This document shows positions 1 through 12,288 of a stretch of 64,000 nt of DNA, piece by piece. Under the pieces are notes generated by a model that did no database searches, was not told where the DNA came from, and was given only the letters and a program-made list of their open reading frames with translations. Positions within the stretch are counted from its first letter, which is position 1. Every line of letters begins with the position of its first letter. Source of the DNA: Planctomycetales bacterium (lineage in GTDB: Bacteria; Planctomycetota; Planctomycetia; Pirellulales; Pirellulaceae); contig JAGQOY010000012.1 of the NCBI GenBank assembly GCA_020427005.1, positions 1-64,000 of the forward strand. Reading direction: 5' to 3'. The position numbers were made by a program, and so were the translations under genes.

Positions 1-3000
1 CCTGATACCCCTCGCTCTAGGCTGTACGCGACGATGTTGTTAACCAACAACAAATGAGAATTGTTGCCAGCGGAAACACCGGTTGAGTTGTGTACAAGGG
101 TGTTGTTGGCTAATAGGAGCTCAGTAGCAACTCCAGAGACACCCGTCGCATTACCCTCGAACACATTGTTGAAAGCGTTGACGGTGGAGCCGGACACCAC
201 AGTCAGGCCCGTTGATCGTTGATTCTGAATGTAGTTCCCAACAATGTTCGCTTTGGCTGATTCGATGTAAATACCGTTCAGGTTTGAATTCAAGACATTG
301 CGATTTACGGACATTTCCGCGCCAGAACCGGCTGCAATCCCTACACCCAGATTATCAGAAAATACACAGTCAGAAACTGCAATGATAGACTGATTGATTG
401 CTAACAGACCCGCCTGAGCAGATCGCTCAATGGTCGTATTTTTTATCTCACCCATGGCGCCGTCGGCAACAATGGCTGCTCCGTAGAAATGCCCGCCATA
501 GGTTAGGCGAGCATTTTCGATAAGATTATCGATACTTCCGGAACGCAAGTAGATTCTTGGCCAATTTCCAGGTCCAGGCAGGGTTGCATTTCCGTCGCCA
601 TTGCTATCACCGCCTTGGGTGTCATCGGCAACTGACGTAAAAATAACTGGCTGCGATGGAGTACCAACAATGTGAAGAGAGCCGTCCACAAATAGTTCCG
701 CGCCGCTGTGAGCGGGTTTTACGATTTGTCCTGGGCGGATTTCCAGCACAAGGCCCTGTGGAACAGTGATGTCGTCATTTAGCAAGTAAACGATCTCTGG
801 ATTATCCCACACGAGGTTCTTGCCCATCGTGCCAGAATCCACTTGTAGCGCATTTTTCCCATTGCCCAACATCGTTGCGCCAACAATGGTGGGTGAAGCT
901 TTCAAGTCCATACTGATCGCTGCACCGGCGTTATCTCGATAGGTATTGCCGATTAATTGTGCGTCGGTAGCCACTAATCGCACGGCATCCCAGGCGCTAC
1001 TAGCAATTGTACTGTGAGTAATTGTCAGGTCGGTATCTTGAGCTAATAGTGCATTACCAACAAAATGTCCTCCATAATGCGATTCCATGTAATCAATCGA
1101 ATTGCCTACACTTTTATCACGCAATACGATGCGACCCCAACTTCCACGAAAGGGAAGCGTAGCGTCTCCATCACCATTGCTGTCCCCGCCATGCGTGTCA
1201 TCTGTAGCGGCAGTAAAGACTACCGGCGCTGCATTGCTTCCGGAAACTAAAAGGGCTCCATCGACTGTCAATTCAACACCGGTATGTGCGGGTTTAACGA
1301 TCTGTCCCGCAGTGATCTGCAGCGTCAGCCCTTCTGGAACAAAAACATCGTCGTTCAACCAATAGACGATATCAGGATCGTCCCAAACAAGACTTTTTAC
1401 TAGTGAACCCGAATCGACTTGTAGGGCATTCAGATGATTTCCTGAGACTGTAATTCCAGAGATTTCAGGATTGGAATTCAAATCCATACTGATGGCAGCA
1501 TCACCATTGTTTAGAAATGTGAGGCCATTGATGACGGCATCGGTTCCACTAAGCCGCAACCCATCCGCTGCACTTTCGGCAAACAGACTATTCGAAATCG
1601 CCAACTCCGATTCGAAGGCTTGAAAGCTGTTCCCGACAAAATGCCCGCCGTAATAGCTTTCGAAGTAGCTGACGAGGTTTTCCGTACTTCCAGTTCTCAG
1701 GTTGATGCGTCCCCAATCACCCTTACCTGGGAGGCTGGCTGTACCGTCGCCATTACTATCACCGCCACGAGAATCATCTGCCGAAGAAGTAAAAACGACC
1801 GGTGATTGGGCCAAGCCGACAATCTCCAGGCTGCCGTCAACTAGCAATTCAACGCCAGTGTGACGCGGCTTTACGATTTGACCGGCGTCGATATGCAATT
1901 TCATTCCAAGCGGAACGGTAATATCGTCATGCAACCAATAGACGATGTCAGGATCGTCCCATGTCAACGATTTGCCTAACGTTCCGGAGTCGATTTGCAA
2001 TACGTTTAAGCCGTTTCCAACGGCACTGACACCAGAAATTGAAGGATTGGAATTCAAATCCATACTCATCGCAGCATCAGCGTTGTCGTAAAATGAATTG
2101 CCGATCAGTTGTCCATCGGTTTCCTCTAACCGCAATCCATCCGACGCACTATTGGCAAAGATGCTATTCGAAATCGCTACGTCCGTCTTTTGTGCCAGGA
2201 AGGCCTGGCCGATGAAATGTCCTCCATAATGGGCTTCTAGAAAGTCAATGGTATTTCCTGTGCTAGAATCTCGAAGGTAGATCCTGCCCCAATTTCCACG
2301 CGTAGGCTCTGTCGAATTTCCATTACCATTGGTGTCGCCACCCCGAGAGTCATCATTGGCAGACGTAAATATGACTGGAGCCCCTGATCCCCCCAAGACT
2401 CGGAGAGTTCCATCCACAAAAAGTTCGACACCACTATGGGCTGGCTTAACGATCTGCCCGGCCCGGATTTCCAAAGAATATCCCAGTGGCACGGTGACAT
2501 CTTCACTCAGCCAATAAACGATATCGGGATCATCCCAGATCAGGTCCTTCGAAAGTGCACCGGAATCTACCTGCAAGGCGTTCAATCCGTTGCCAGAAAG
2601 CGAGACTCCTGATATGTACGGGTTGGAGCTAAGATTCATGCTAATGGCTGCGTCCAAATTATCCACGAACGAGTTATTAACCAAATACCCATCCGTTTCT
2701 TCCAAGCGAATCCCGTCGGATGCGCTCAAAGCAAAAATGCTATTGGAAATCGAAACATCCGTACTCTGCGCCAGCAGTGACTGACCAATAAAGTGCCCAC
2801 CGTAGTACGATTGGAGATAGTCAATTGTGTTTCCGGCGCTACTATCGCGCAAAAATATTCTGCCCCAATTCCCCCGGATTGGCTCTGTCGAATTTCCATT
2901 GCCATTGGTGTCACCGCCACGAGTATCATCGCTGGCTGAAGTGAAGATAACGGGGGCGATATTGTTCCCCAAAACTCGAAGAGCACCATCGACGAATAGC

Positions 3001-4406
3001 TCCACTCCGCTGTGTGCGGGCTTTACAATTTGCCCAGCTTCGATTTGCAGCGAAGTTCCGCTGGGAACGGTAATATCGTCATTTAGCCAATAAACAATGT
3101 CTGGATCATTCCAAACCAGATCTTTCCCGACGACACCGGCATCGACCTGTAACGCGTTCAATCGGTTCCCTGAGACCGTGACTCCGCTGATAGTCGGATT
3201 GGAAGTCAAATCCATACTGATGGCAGCATCTGCATTGTCCAGGAACGAGTTGTTGACCAAGTTTCCGTCCGTACCAACCAGCCGAACGCCATCGGATGCA
3301 CTTTGTGAGAATGTGCTGTTAGTGATCACTACGTCCGTGTTTTGAGCTAAAAACGATTGACCAACAAAATGGCCTCCGTAATACGATTCGAGATAATTGA
3401 TCGAATTCCCCGTACTACTGTCCCGGAGGTAAATCCTACCCCAACTCCCAGGAATTGGAGAACTTGTACTGCCGTTTCCGTTGGTATCTCCACCATGGGC
3501 ATCATCGCTAGCGGAGGTAAAGATGACCGGAGCACTACTATCACCCAAAACGCTAAGCGTACCATCGACGTAGAGTTCAACTCCACTATGTGCTGGCTTC
3601 ACGATTTGCCCAGCATCTATGCGCAACGTCCGCCCACTAGGAACGGTAATATCATCGTTTAGCCAATAGACAATTGCGGGATTGTCCCAGGTAACATCTC
3701 TCCCAACAGTGCCAGCATCGACCTGCAGTGCATTCAAACCATTATTCATTAAGGCAACACCGACGATTGCAGGATTAGATTTTAAATCCATGCTCAAGGC
3801 AGCATCACTGTTGTTTTCAAACGTAACGTTATCGATTACGGGGTCGCTGTCTTCAATCCTTACTGCATCCGAGGCAGAATCTGTCAAACGACTGTTTGAG
3901 ATAACTACGGAAGCGCCCAAAGATTGAACCATGGCTCCAAAAAAATGGCCGCCGTACCTTATGTCTAGCTGATCGAGCTGAGCACTTCCTGTAACCTGCA
4001 ATCGGCCCCAGTCGCCTGCATGCGGAATCGATGCATTGCCGTTTCCATTGGTGTCTCCCCCTACATCATCATTCAACGAAGTGATTATGATGGGAGCTAC
4101 CGATGTACCAACGGCCTGAAGTGTTCCCTGCACAAACAAATCCACACCTGTGTTGGCCAGCTTAACGACTGTACCGGCCTGAATGGAAAGTGTTACTCCC
4201 GGTGCAACGGTCACGTCTCCTGTCAGAACTTGAACTTCGTTGTTTGTCCAAGTAGTGTCGGCGTTGAGCGTGCCGGACCAGTTAGCTAATACTCGACGGT
4301 CCTCTAGAGCTTCTAACCAAAGTTGCCTACAGTGAGACTTCGCAGCCAGGATTCTTCTGCGACTTGCAACCCGAGTACGAACACGCGATGGTATGCGTTG
4401 CGACAT
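1..4406 (-). CDS. Giant secreted parallel beta-helix repeat protein, 3' end outside the window
   Basis: The frame is open from an ATG at 4406 to the window edge, so at least 1468 residues are seen and the C-terminus is missing. AGGAG lies 7 bases before the ATG. The N-terminus is basic (SQRIPSRVRTRVASRRR) and is followed by LEALEDRRVLA at about residues 32-42, the planctomycete export-associated signature. After it come degenerate repeats of about 192 residues, each containing a core like DDxxGGDxNGxG, then WGRIxLR and YGGHFxG. Asn-rich stretches near the window start (NNTLVHNSTGVSAGNNSH) resemble right-handed beta-helix rungs. By family analogy this is an extracellular or cell-surface protein; a catalytic function cannot be assigned. 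A beta-helix adhesin or polysaccharide-binding protein is possible. Being a gene is certain; its role is not. Confidence 0.9.
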   Translation of the reverse strand, partial: MSQRIPSRVRTRVASRRRILAAKSHCRQLWLEALEDRRVLANWSGTLNADTTWTNNEVQVLTGDVTVAPGVTLSIQAGTVVKLANTGVDLFVQGTLQAVGTSVAPIIITSLNDDVGGDTNGNGNASIPHAGDWGRLQVTGSAQLDQLDIRYGGHFFGAMVQSLGASVVISNSRLTDSASDAVRIEDSDPVIDNVTFENNSDAALSMDLKSNPAIVGVALMNNGLNALQVDAGTVGRDVTWDNPAIVYWLNDDITVPSGRTLRIDAGQIVKPAHSGVELYVDGTLSVLGDSSAPVIFTSASDDAHGGDTNGNGSTSSPIPGSWGRIYLRDSSTGNSINYLESYYGGHFVGQSFLAQNTDVVITNSTFSQSASDGVRLVGTDGNLVNNSFLDNADAAISMDLTSNPTISGVTVSGNRLNALQVDAGVVGKDLVWNDPDIVYWLNDDITVPSGTSLQIEAGQIVKPAHSGVELFVDGALRVLGNNIAPVIFTSASDDTRGGDTNGNGNSTEPIRGNWGRIFLRDSSAGNTIDYLQSYYGGHFIGQSLLAQSTDVSISNSIFALSASDGIRLEETDGYLVNNSFVDNLDAAISMNLSSNPYISGVSLSGNGLNALQVDSGALSKDLIWDDPDIVYWLSEDVTVPLGYSLEIRAGQIVKPAHSGVELFVDGTLRVLGGSGAPVIFTSANDDSRGGDTNGNGNSTEPTRGNWGRIYLRDSSTGNTIDFLEAHYGGHFIGQAFLAQKTDVAISNSIFANSASDGLRLEETDGQLIGNSFYDNADAAMSMDLNSNPSISGVSAVGNGLNVLQIDSGTLGKSLTWDDPDIVYWLHDDITVPLGMKLHIDAGQIVKPRHTGVELLVDGSLEIVGLAQSPVVFTSSADDSRGGDSNGDGTASLPGKGDWGRINLRTGSTENLVSYFESYYGGHFVGNSFQAFESELAISNSLFAESAADGLRLSGTDAVINGLTFLNNGDAAISMDLNSNPEISGITVSGNHLNALQVDSGSLVKSLVWDDPDIVYWLNDDVFVPEGLTLQITAGQIVKPAHTGVELTVDGALLVSGSNAAPVVFTAATDDTHGGDSNGDGDATLPFRGSWGRIVLRDKSVGNSIDYMESHYGGHFVGNALLAQDTDLTITHSTIASSAWDAVRLVATDAQLIGNTYRDNAGAAISMDLKASPTIVGATMLGNGKNALQVDSGTMGKNLVWDNPEIVYLLNDDITVPQGLVLEIRPGQIVKPAHSGAELFVDGSLHIVGTPSQPVIFTSVADDTQGGDSNGDGNATLPGPGNWPRIYLRSGSIDNLIENARLTYGGHFYGAAIVADGAMGEIKNTTIERSAQAGLLAINQSIIAVSDCVFSDNLGVGIAAGSGAEMSVNRNVLNSNLNGIYIESAKANIVGNYIQNQRSTGLTVVSGSTVNAFNNVFEGNATGVSGVATELLLANNTLVHNSTGVSAGNNSHLLLVNNIVAYSLERGVS
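560..4110 (-). repeat. Seven tandem ~576-bp units inside the giant protein gene
   Basis: The segment encoding the GGD-N-G-G core recurs near 598, 1176, 1752, 2327, 2902, 3479 and 4047, giving spacings of about 578, 576, 575, 575, 577 and 568 bases. Units centred at about 2330 and 2900 are the most alike (both encode RGGDTNGNGNSTEP, with one residue differing shortly after), while the outermost units at about 600 and 4047 have diverged most. This gradient suggests growth by internal duplication. Confidence 0.88.
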
Positions 4407-7893
<3,487 letters not shown>

Positions 7894-8025
7894 TGCCAGT
7901 CCGCCGATATAGAGCAGTAGTTTCCAAGTAGATTACTGATCAAACGGGCGACTATACGCGATTCTTACGCGAAGCTTGCTCTGGAATTGATTTTCGCTCA
8001 TGGCTTTCGACCAACACAAAGCGGG

Positions 8026-8631
8026 TTAGACAATACCGTGACCTGCTTCGTACTGAGTGATTCGATCTTCGTGCTCCATCGTCAGGGCTATATCATCTAG
8101 GCCGCCTAACAGACAGTGGCGCCGAAACGCCTGGACTTCAAATTCGATATCCAGGCCCTGTTCGTCAGTAATGTGACAGGTCTCAAGATTCACGGTCAAT
8201 TTATAGCCAGGTGTGGTTGTGGCACGTTGAAAAAGATCATCGATAATGGCTTCCGAGAGCTTGATTGGAAGCACACCGTTCTTAAAGCAATTATTAAAGA
8301 AGATGTCAGCAAAACTGGGTGCTAGAATGGCTCGAAAGCCATAATCCTCCAGAGCCCAGACGGCGTGTTCGCGACTTGAGCCGCAGCCAAAATTTCGTCT
8401 CGCTATTAGGATACTAGCACTGCGGACGCCCGGTTGATTCAATTCAAAATCTGGATTATCCGAGCCATCATCCAAAAATCTCCAATCATAGAACAGGAAT
8501 TCACCAAATCCCGTCCGTTCAATTCGTTTCAAAAACTGCTTGGGAATGATTTGATCGGTATCTACATTGGAACGATCCAACGTAGCGACTAGGCCGGTAT
8601 GAATAGTAAATGCTTGCATCTTTTGTAACAA
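8026..8631 (-). CDS. leuD: 3-isopropylmalate dehydratase small subunit
   Basis: Small swivelling subunit of isopropylmalate isomerase in leucine synthesis; it works with LeuC to convert 2- to 3-isopropylmalate. The 201 residues fit the family. Diagnostic segments are [15 protein letters not shown] near the start, the [22 protein letters not shown] loop at about residues 80-101, and [13 protein letters not shown]. It lies 59 bases after leuC on the same strand, an ordinary leuCD arrangement. It converges on the exported gene ending at 7893; the 132-base gap between them contains no clear terminator. Confidence 0.97.
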   Translation of the reverse strand: MLQKMQAFTIHTGLVATLDRSNVDTDQIIPKQFLKRIERTGFGEFLFYDWRFLDDGSDNPDFELNQPGVRSASILIARRNFGCGSSREHAVWALEDYGFRAILAPSFADIFFNNCFKNGVLPIKLSEAIIDDLFQRATTTPGYKLTVNLETCHITDEQGLDIEFEVQAFRRHCLLGGLDDIALTMEHEDRITQYEAGHGIV

Positions 8632-8690
8632 ATCGAAAGTTAACTACTTGAGTGAATGCCTATCCTTGCGAGGTGGTTCAGAATTCTTCC

Positions 8691-10118
8691 TTACTCTGAC
8701 GCGTAATCCCAGCCACGAATATCAACAAAACGGCCCTTGATTGCCGCAGCGGCCGCCATGGCAGGTGAAACCAAATGGGTTCGTCCACCTTTGCCTTGTC
8801 GCCCCTCAAAATTCCTGTTGCTGGTCGAGGCACACCGCTCACCAGGTTCTAAGCGATCTGGATTCATAGCTAAACACATGCTACAGCCAGCATCGCGCCA
8901 CTCGAAACCTGCTTCTCGAAAAATCTGATCTAACCCTTCGCCTTCTGCTTGACGTTTTACCTGTCCGCTTCCGGGAACAACCATCGCGTTTACTTGAGAA
9001 TTCACTCTATGACCGCGCACTACTTTGGCAGCTGAACGCAAGTCTTCGATTCTGGCGTTGGTACAGGAACCAATAAAAACTCGATCAATACGTATATCCG
9101 ATATGGCAGTTCCTGCCTTCAATCCCATGTAATCCAACGCAGCCGCAGTTGACTTCTGCTCGGAATCATCGCCGCATTCCGATGGATTGGGGACCTTTTG
9201 ACTAATGGAAGCAACCTGTCCAGGGTTTGTGCCCCACGTAACCTGAGGTTCAATGTCCGCACCGTCAAATGTACTCACCTTATCGTAATGAGCTCCCGCA
9301 TCGGACCCAAGTTGTCGCCATCGTTGGATGGCAGAATCAAAATCTGTAGGGGCAAATGGACGTCCCCTCAGATAGTTAAAAGTTACGTCGTCTGGCGCGA
9401 TCATACCGGCTCGAGCCCCAGCCTCGATCGACATATTGCAAACCGTCATTCGTTCTTCCATGCTTAGATTGCGAATAACAGAACCGGTGTATTCAAGCAC
9501 GTATCCAGTACCGCCATGCATCGTAATTTGTCCGATCAAATACAAGATAAGATCTTTGGCGGTCACACCAGGTTCTAGGGCTCCATTGACACGAAGCTCA
9601 TATGTTTTGGGTTGATACTGCAACAGCGTCTGCGTTGCCAAGACATGCTCAACTTCGCTGGTACCTATCCCAAAAGCTAACGCCCCAAAAGCGCCATGCG
9701 TAGCAGTATGGCTATCACCGCAGACAATCGTCATTCCAGGCTGTGTATATCCCAGTTCGGGACCAATAATGTGAACGATGCCCTGATGTTCGTCATTGAG
9801 GTCGTAGAGCTTGATCCCAAATTCTTTGCAATTAGCCCGCAGAGTGTCGACTTGCTGACGTGAGATTTCATCCGCAATGGGTAAATTGCGATTGGTTGTT
9901 GGCACATTGTGATCAGGTGTAGCGACAGTTTTATTTGGGCGACGCACTGGCCTGCCCGCCAGGCGCAATCCCTCGAAAGCTTGTGGGCTGGTCACCTCAT
10001 GAATTAGATGCAAATCAATGTAAAGGATGGTTTGTTTGCCAGGCTCCGCCAACACAACATGTTCGTCCCAAATTTTCTGAAACATGGTTCTGGCTGAACC
10101 ACCATTGCTAGTTGTCAT
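8691..10118 (-). CDS. leuC: 3-isopropylmalate dehydratase large subunit
   Basis: Catalytic aconitase-family subunit of isopropylmalate isomerase, holding a [4Fe-4S] cluster. The 475-residue length is normal. Visible markers are [11 protein letters not shown], the DHNVPT segment, [32 protein letters not shown], and the cluster ligands in [11 protein letters not shown] and the CSMC pair of [12 protein letters not shown]. The N-terminus carries about ten extra residues ([10 protein letters not shown]) before the usual start; the internal Met before FQKIWDE could be the true start. The leader contains a GC-rich hairpin at 10157-10186 that could attenuate transcription, but no leader peptide with a leucine run is apparent. 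Confidence 0.97.
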   Translation of the reverse strand: MTTSNGGSARTMFQKIWDEHVVLAEPGKQTILYIDLHLIHEVTSPQAFEGLRLAGRPVRRPNKTVATPDHNVPTTNRNLPIADEISRQQVDTLRANCKEFGIKLYDLNDEHQGIVHIIGPELGYTQPGMTIVCGDSHTATHGAFGALAFGIGTSEVEHVLATQTLLQYQPKTYELRVNGALEPGVTAKDLILYLIGQITMHGGTGYVLEYTGSVIRNLSMEERMTVCNMSIEAGARAGMIAPDDVTFNYLRGRPFAPTDFDSAIQRWRQLGSDAGAHYDKVSTFDGADIEPQVTWGTNPGQVASISQKVPNPSECGDDSEQKSTAAALDYMGLKAGTAISDIRIDRVFIGSCTNARIEDLRSAAKVVRGHRVNSQVNAMVVPGSGQVKRQAEGEGLDQIFREAGFEWRDAGCSMCLAMNPDRLEPGERCASTSNRNFEGRQGKGGRTHLVSPAMAAAAAIKGRFVDIRGWDYASE

Positions 10119-10156
10119 ATATAAACGCCTTCAGGGCCTTACCAAAACAAACCTAT

Positions 10157-10186
10157 CCCTCCTAGACCCACTAAGGCCTGGGAGGG
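10157..10186 (-). terminator. GC-rich hairpin in the leuC leader, possible attenuator
   Basis: Arms CCCTCCTAG (10157-10165) and CTGGGAGGG (10178-10186) pair over nine positions with one G-U, loop 12. Read on the minus strand, towards leuC, the stem is followed by the T-rich tract ATAGGTTTGTTTTGG, 38 bases before the leuC start. The stem and tail fit an intrinsic terminator or attenuator. It also resembles the CCTCCCC hairpins at 31889 and 40664. Confidence 0.45.
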
Positions 10187-10254
10187 GTTCACCAATACTG
10201 ACATTCAGAGGTTTTCCCGCAAAAAACGAGCACCAGCCGTCGACTTGTCCAGCT

Positions 10255-10643
10255 TCATGTTTCTCGCGAAAAAATTAAAGGATCGTATTGTAGATTTACA
10301 ACCCAATTCAACAAAGCAGGGGCATCGGTTGAGGAGGGGTACACATTTTTCACACTAAGCCGGATTCGGCCATCCTCTCGCTGTGCTCGGATTGGGAGGG
10401 TAAGTTTCTGCCGAGTCGCGATTCTTCTTAAAAGCGGGCTAGTCACTTGCACGCTGTTGGTTTTGAGTCGGCGATTTTCTCGCCAATGGTAAAGATGGGT
10501 TCATTGAAGAACTCTGGTAAACTAAATGGGGGGGCTTCAAGCAGGAAAGAATTTGCCGGTTCGAATTTCACATCACCTATTTGGGTGGGTAAAATATCGA
10601 AGGCTTCAAGATTATCGCTTTGCGCCGCTTCCTCGTCCCACAT
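10255..10643 (-). pseudogene. Possible frameshifted small gene of unknown function
   Basis: Two minus-strand frames, 10643-10443 (66 residues) and 10452-10255 (65 residues), overlap by 10 bases in different frames. Both read like real protein rather than random sequence. The first continues plausibly upstream of its only ATG without a stop (TSISEHCKAMWDEEAAQ). The second remains plausible upstream of its GTG (HWRENRRLKTNSVQVTSP). A single frameshift would join parts of them. I recognise no family. Alternatives are two tiny real genes, a sequencing error, or chance open frames in the leuC leader. Confidence 0.3.
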
Positions 10644-10904
10644 GGCCTTGCAATGCTCGGAAATGGACGTGAGATCTTTGCCGAGACTAAGCGTTATCGT
10701 AGTGCAGTGCTGGTTCGCTGGTTCTGGCTCCCTTTCAACCTGTATTTACATTCAAGCAGATAATTATGTACTCTGTGTGATAGCACTTGTCATGTGACTA
10801 AGTGTGATTTGAGTTTATTCAGAGTGCCTGATGGTTGTTTCGAGGGTAATTGTCCGTCACAGCGCGCACGTAACGGCCTGTGAGTTCAAGATGGGACACA
10901 GACG

Positions 10905-12239
10905 ATGAACGGATGCGGACTTATCGTTATTTGGTTGCTTGCCGGCCAGTTAAACCTGCCTAATTTGCCGGGGTTCTCGGAATCCGATTCCACGTCGCGT
11001 TTTTCTGCGCAAGCTGCCGCCTATGGCGAAAACACGAATTTCGATCGAGATTATGGATGGGAGATCGATGAGAATGGTGAACTGTGTTTTATCGTTCAGG
11101 TCTCGCCGGTCGAGTTGACGCGAATGGAGGCGGACAACAAAGAGAAGGCTAGCCCTATTCCGCCCGAGTTGGTTGGAAGGGTCACTCGATTTGTTGTTCG
11201 TTATGGGGATGAAATTCTGCCTCGCAAGCCTTCTTTGGACGAAATACAAAAGTCGTTTCCGTTACGCTACTCTGATCGTGACGCGGTGGCGATAACCGAT
11301 CCGCGAAGACTTACCGATATCGACAGCCCAGTCGTCAATGTCCAGGGCAGTAGTCCGCCTCCAACACCAAACTTCGGTACAAACTCAAACAATAGTTCTT
11401 TGTCGGGCCGGTTGCCATCTGAGTCATTGCTAGATAGCACTCGCGGTGGAATATCTAACAGCGCACAGGATTTACTTAATAGAACTCGCAATAATTCCGT
11501 GGGATCAAATTGGGACTCATCGGCGCAGGGAGACTCGGAGCGATTTCAAAATACGGCTCCAAGGGACCTTTCTGTCCAATCATTCAATGGTCAGACATAT
11601 GGTAATGAGCAAACGACTCGTAACTCGCAAGGCGCGATCCCGAACGGTCAGGATCGAATCGATACGAGTAACCGCTTTGGTCCGGATTTTGTAGATTCGC
11701 GTGGTGGACAAGGTTATGCCGGCCAAGTTAATTCACAGTTGGAAGCACGCCAGTCCAACTCGCAACTGAACTTTGCTAATCCGCCGATGGCATATCCCCG
11801 GAACGATCCATACGCTTTGACGCAGAATCAGGGAATGTACAATGGGCAGCTTGGATATCAGGCCGCGATGCAGAACAACACTCAGCCTGCCAATGGATCG
11901 GGGCAAGGCAATTATTCGCCGCAATCAGGACAACCTCCGCTTTTGATTGCCAACAACACGAACCCCAGCCTACCGACACAGCCAAATTCGAACAACGTTG
12001 CATTGAGCGCCCCCAACCAGATGTCGGGGGCAACTCCAAGTTCGAGCCAGAATTCGCCTTCGGATGACGGTAACTCAAGTTCCAAACATTCCAATTCCAA
12101 CGGACCCGACGAGAATCTATTGCCCCGAGTAATGTTGGTGGCCTCTCTTTCGGTAAACGGTTATTTGGGCTATTTGTTAAGAAAGCTCTATCACCGTTAC
12201 CGCTCTCTGCTTTCCAACATGCGAGGGCAGCTGGCGTAA
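10905..12239 (+). CDS. Exported hypothetical protein with Asn/Ser/Gln-rich middle and C-terminal membrane segment
   Basis: Not recognised. The first ~18 residues are hydrophobic (MNGCGLIVIWLLAGQ), and FSAQAAA at about residue 33 could be a cleavage region. Residues 45-120 look folded and acidic (YGWEIDENGELCFIVQVSPVEL ... GRVTRFVVRYGDEILP). Residues 140-400 are low complexity, dominated by Asn, Ser, Gln, Gly and Pro. The C-terminus has a short hydrophobic helix (VMLVASLSVNGYLGYLL) followed by a basic tail (RKLYHRYRSLLSNMRGQ). This would place the C-terminus in the membrane with positive residues inside. ATG 10905 has no strong ribosome site. It ends 49 bases before the convergent ligase gene. 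Confidence 0.7.
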   Translation: MNGCGLIVIWLLAGQLNLPNLPGFSESDSTSRFSAQAAAYGENTNFDRDYGWEIDENGELCFIVQVSPVELTRMEADNKEKASPIPPELVGRVTRFVVRYGDEILPRKPSLDEIQKSFPLRYSDRDAVAITDPRRLTDIDSPVVNVQGSSPPPTPNFGTNSNNSSLSGRLPSESLLDSTRGGISNSAQDLLNRTRNNSVGSNWDSSAQGDSERFQNTAPRDLSVQSFNGQTYGNEQTTRNSQGAIPNGQDRIDTSNRFGPDFVDSRGGQGYAGQVNSQLEARQSNSQLNFANPPMAYPRNDPYALTQNQGMYNGQLGYQAAMQNNTQPANGSGQGNYSPQSGQPPLLIANNTNPSLPTQPNSNNVALSAPNQMSGATPSSSQNSPSDDGNSSSKHSNSNGPDENLLPRVMLVASLSVNGYLGYLLRKLYHRYRSLLSNMRGQLA

Positions 12240-12288
12240 TTCAGCGAACCAGTCTTACAGGCGCACTGCGTGTGGACGTACGGTAGCT

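Larger units (their letters stand above)
10119..10904. other. Intergenic region between leuC and the exported hypothetical at 10905
   Basis: This 786-base gap holds the leuC leader hairpin at 10157-10186 and a pair of overlapping minus-strand frames at 10255-10643 that may be a broken gene. The remaining part, about 10644-10904, is AT-rich towards the plus-strand gene and probably carries its promoter, but I could not pick out a convincing -35/-10 pair. Confidence 0.45.

Noticed and set aside
1-4400. Regular direct repeats that could be mistaken for a CRISPR array or satellite DNA
   Set aside because: The period is about 576 bases, the units are coding in a single open frame, and there are no short repeats with unique spacers.
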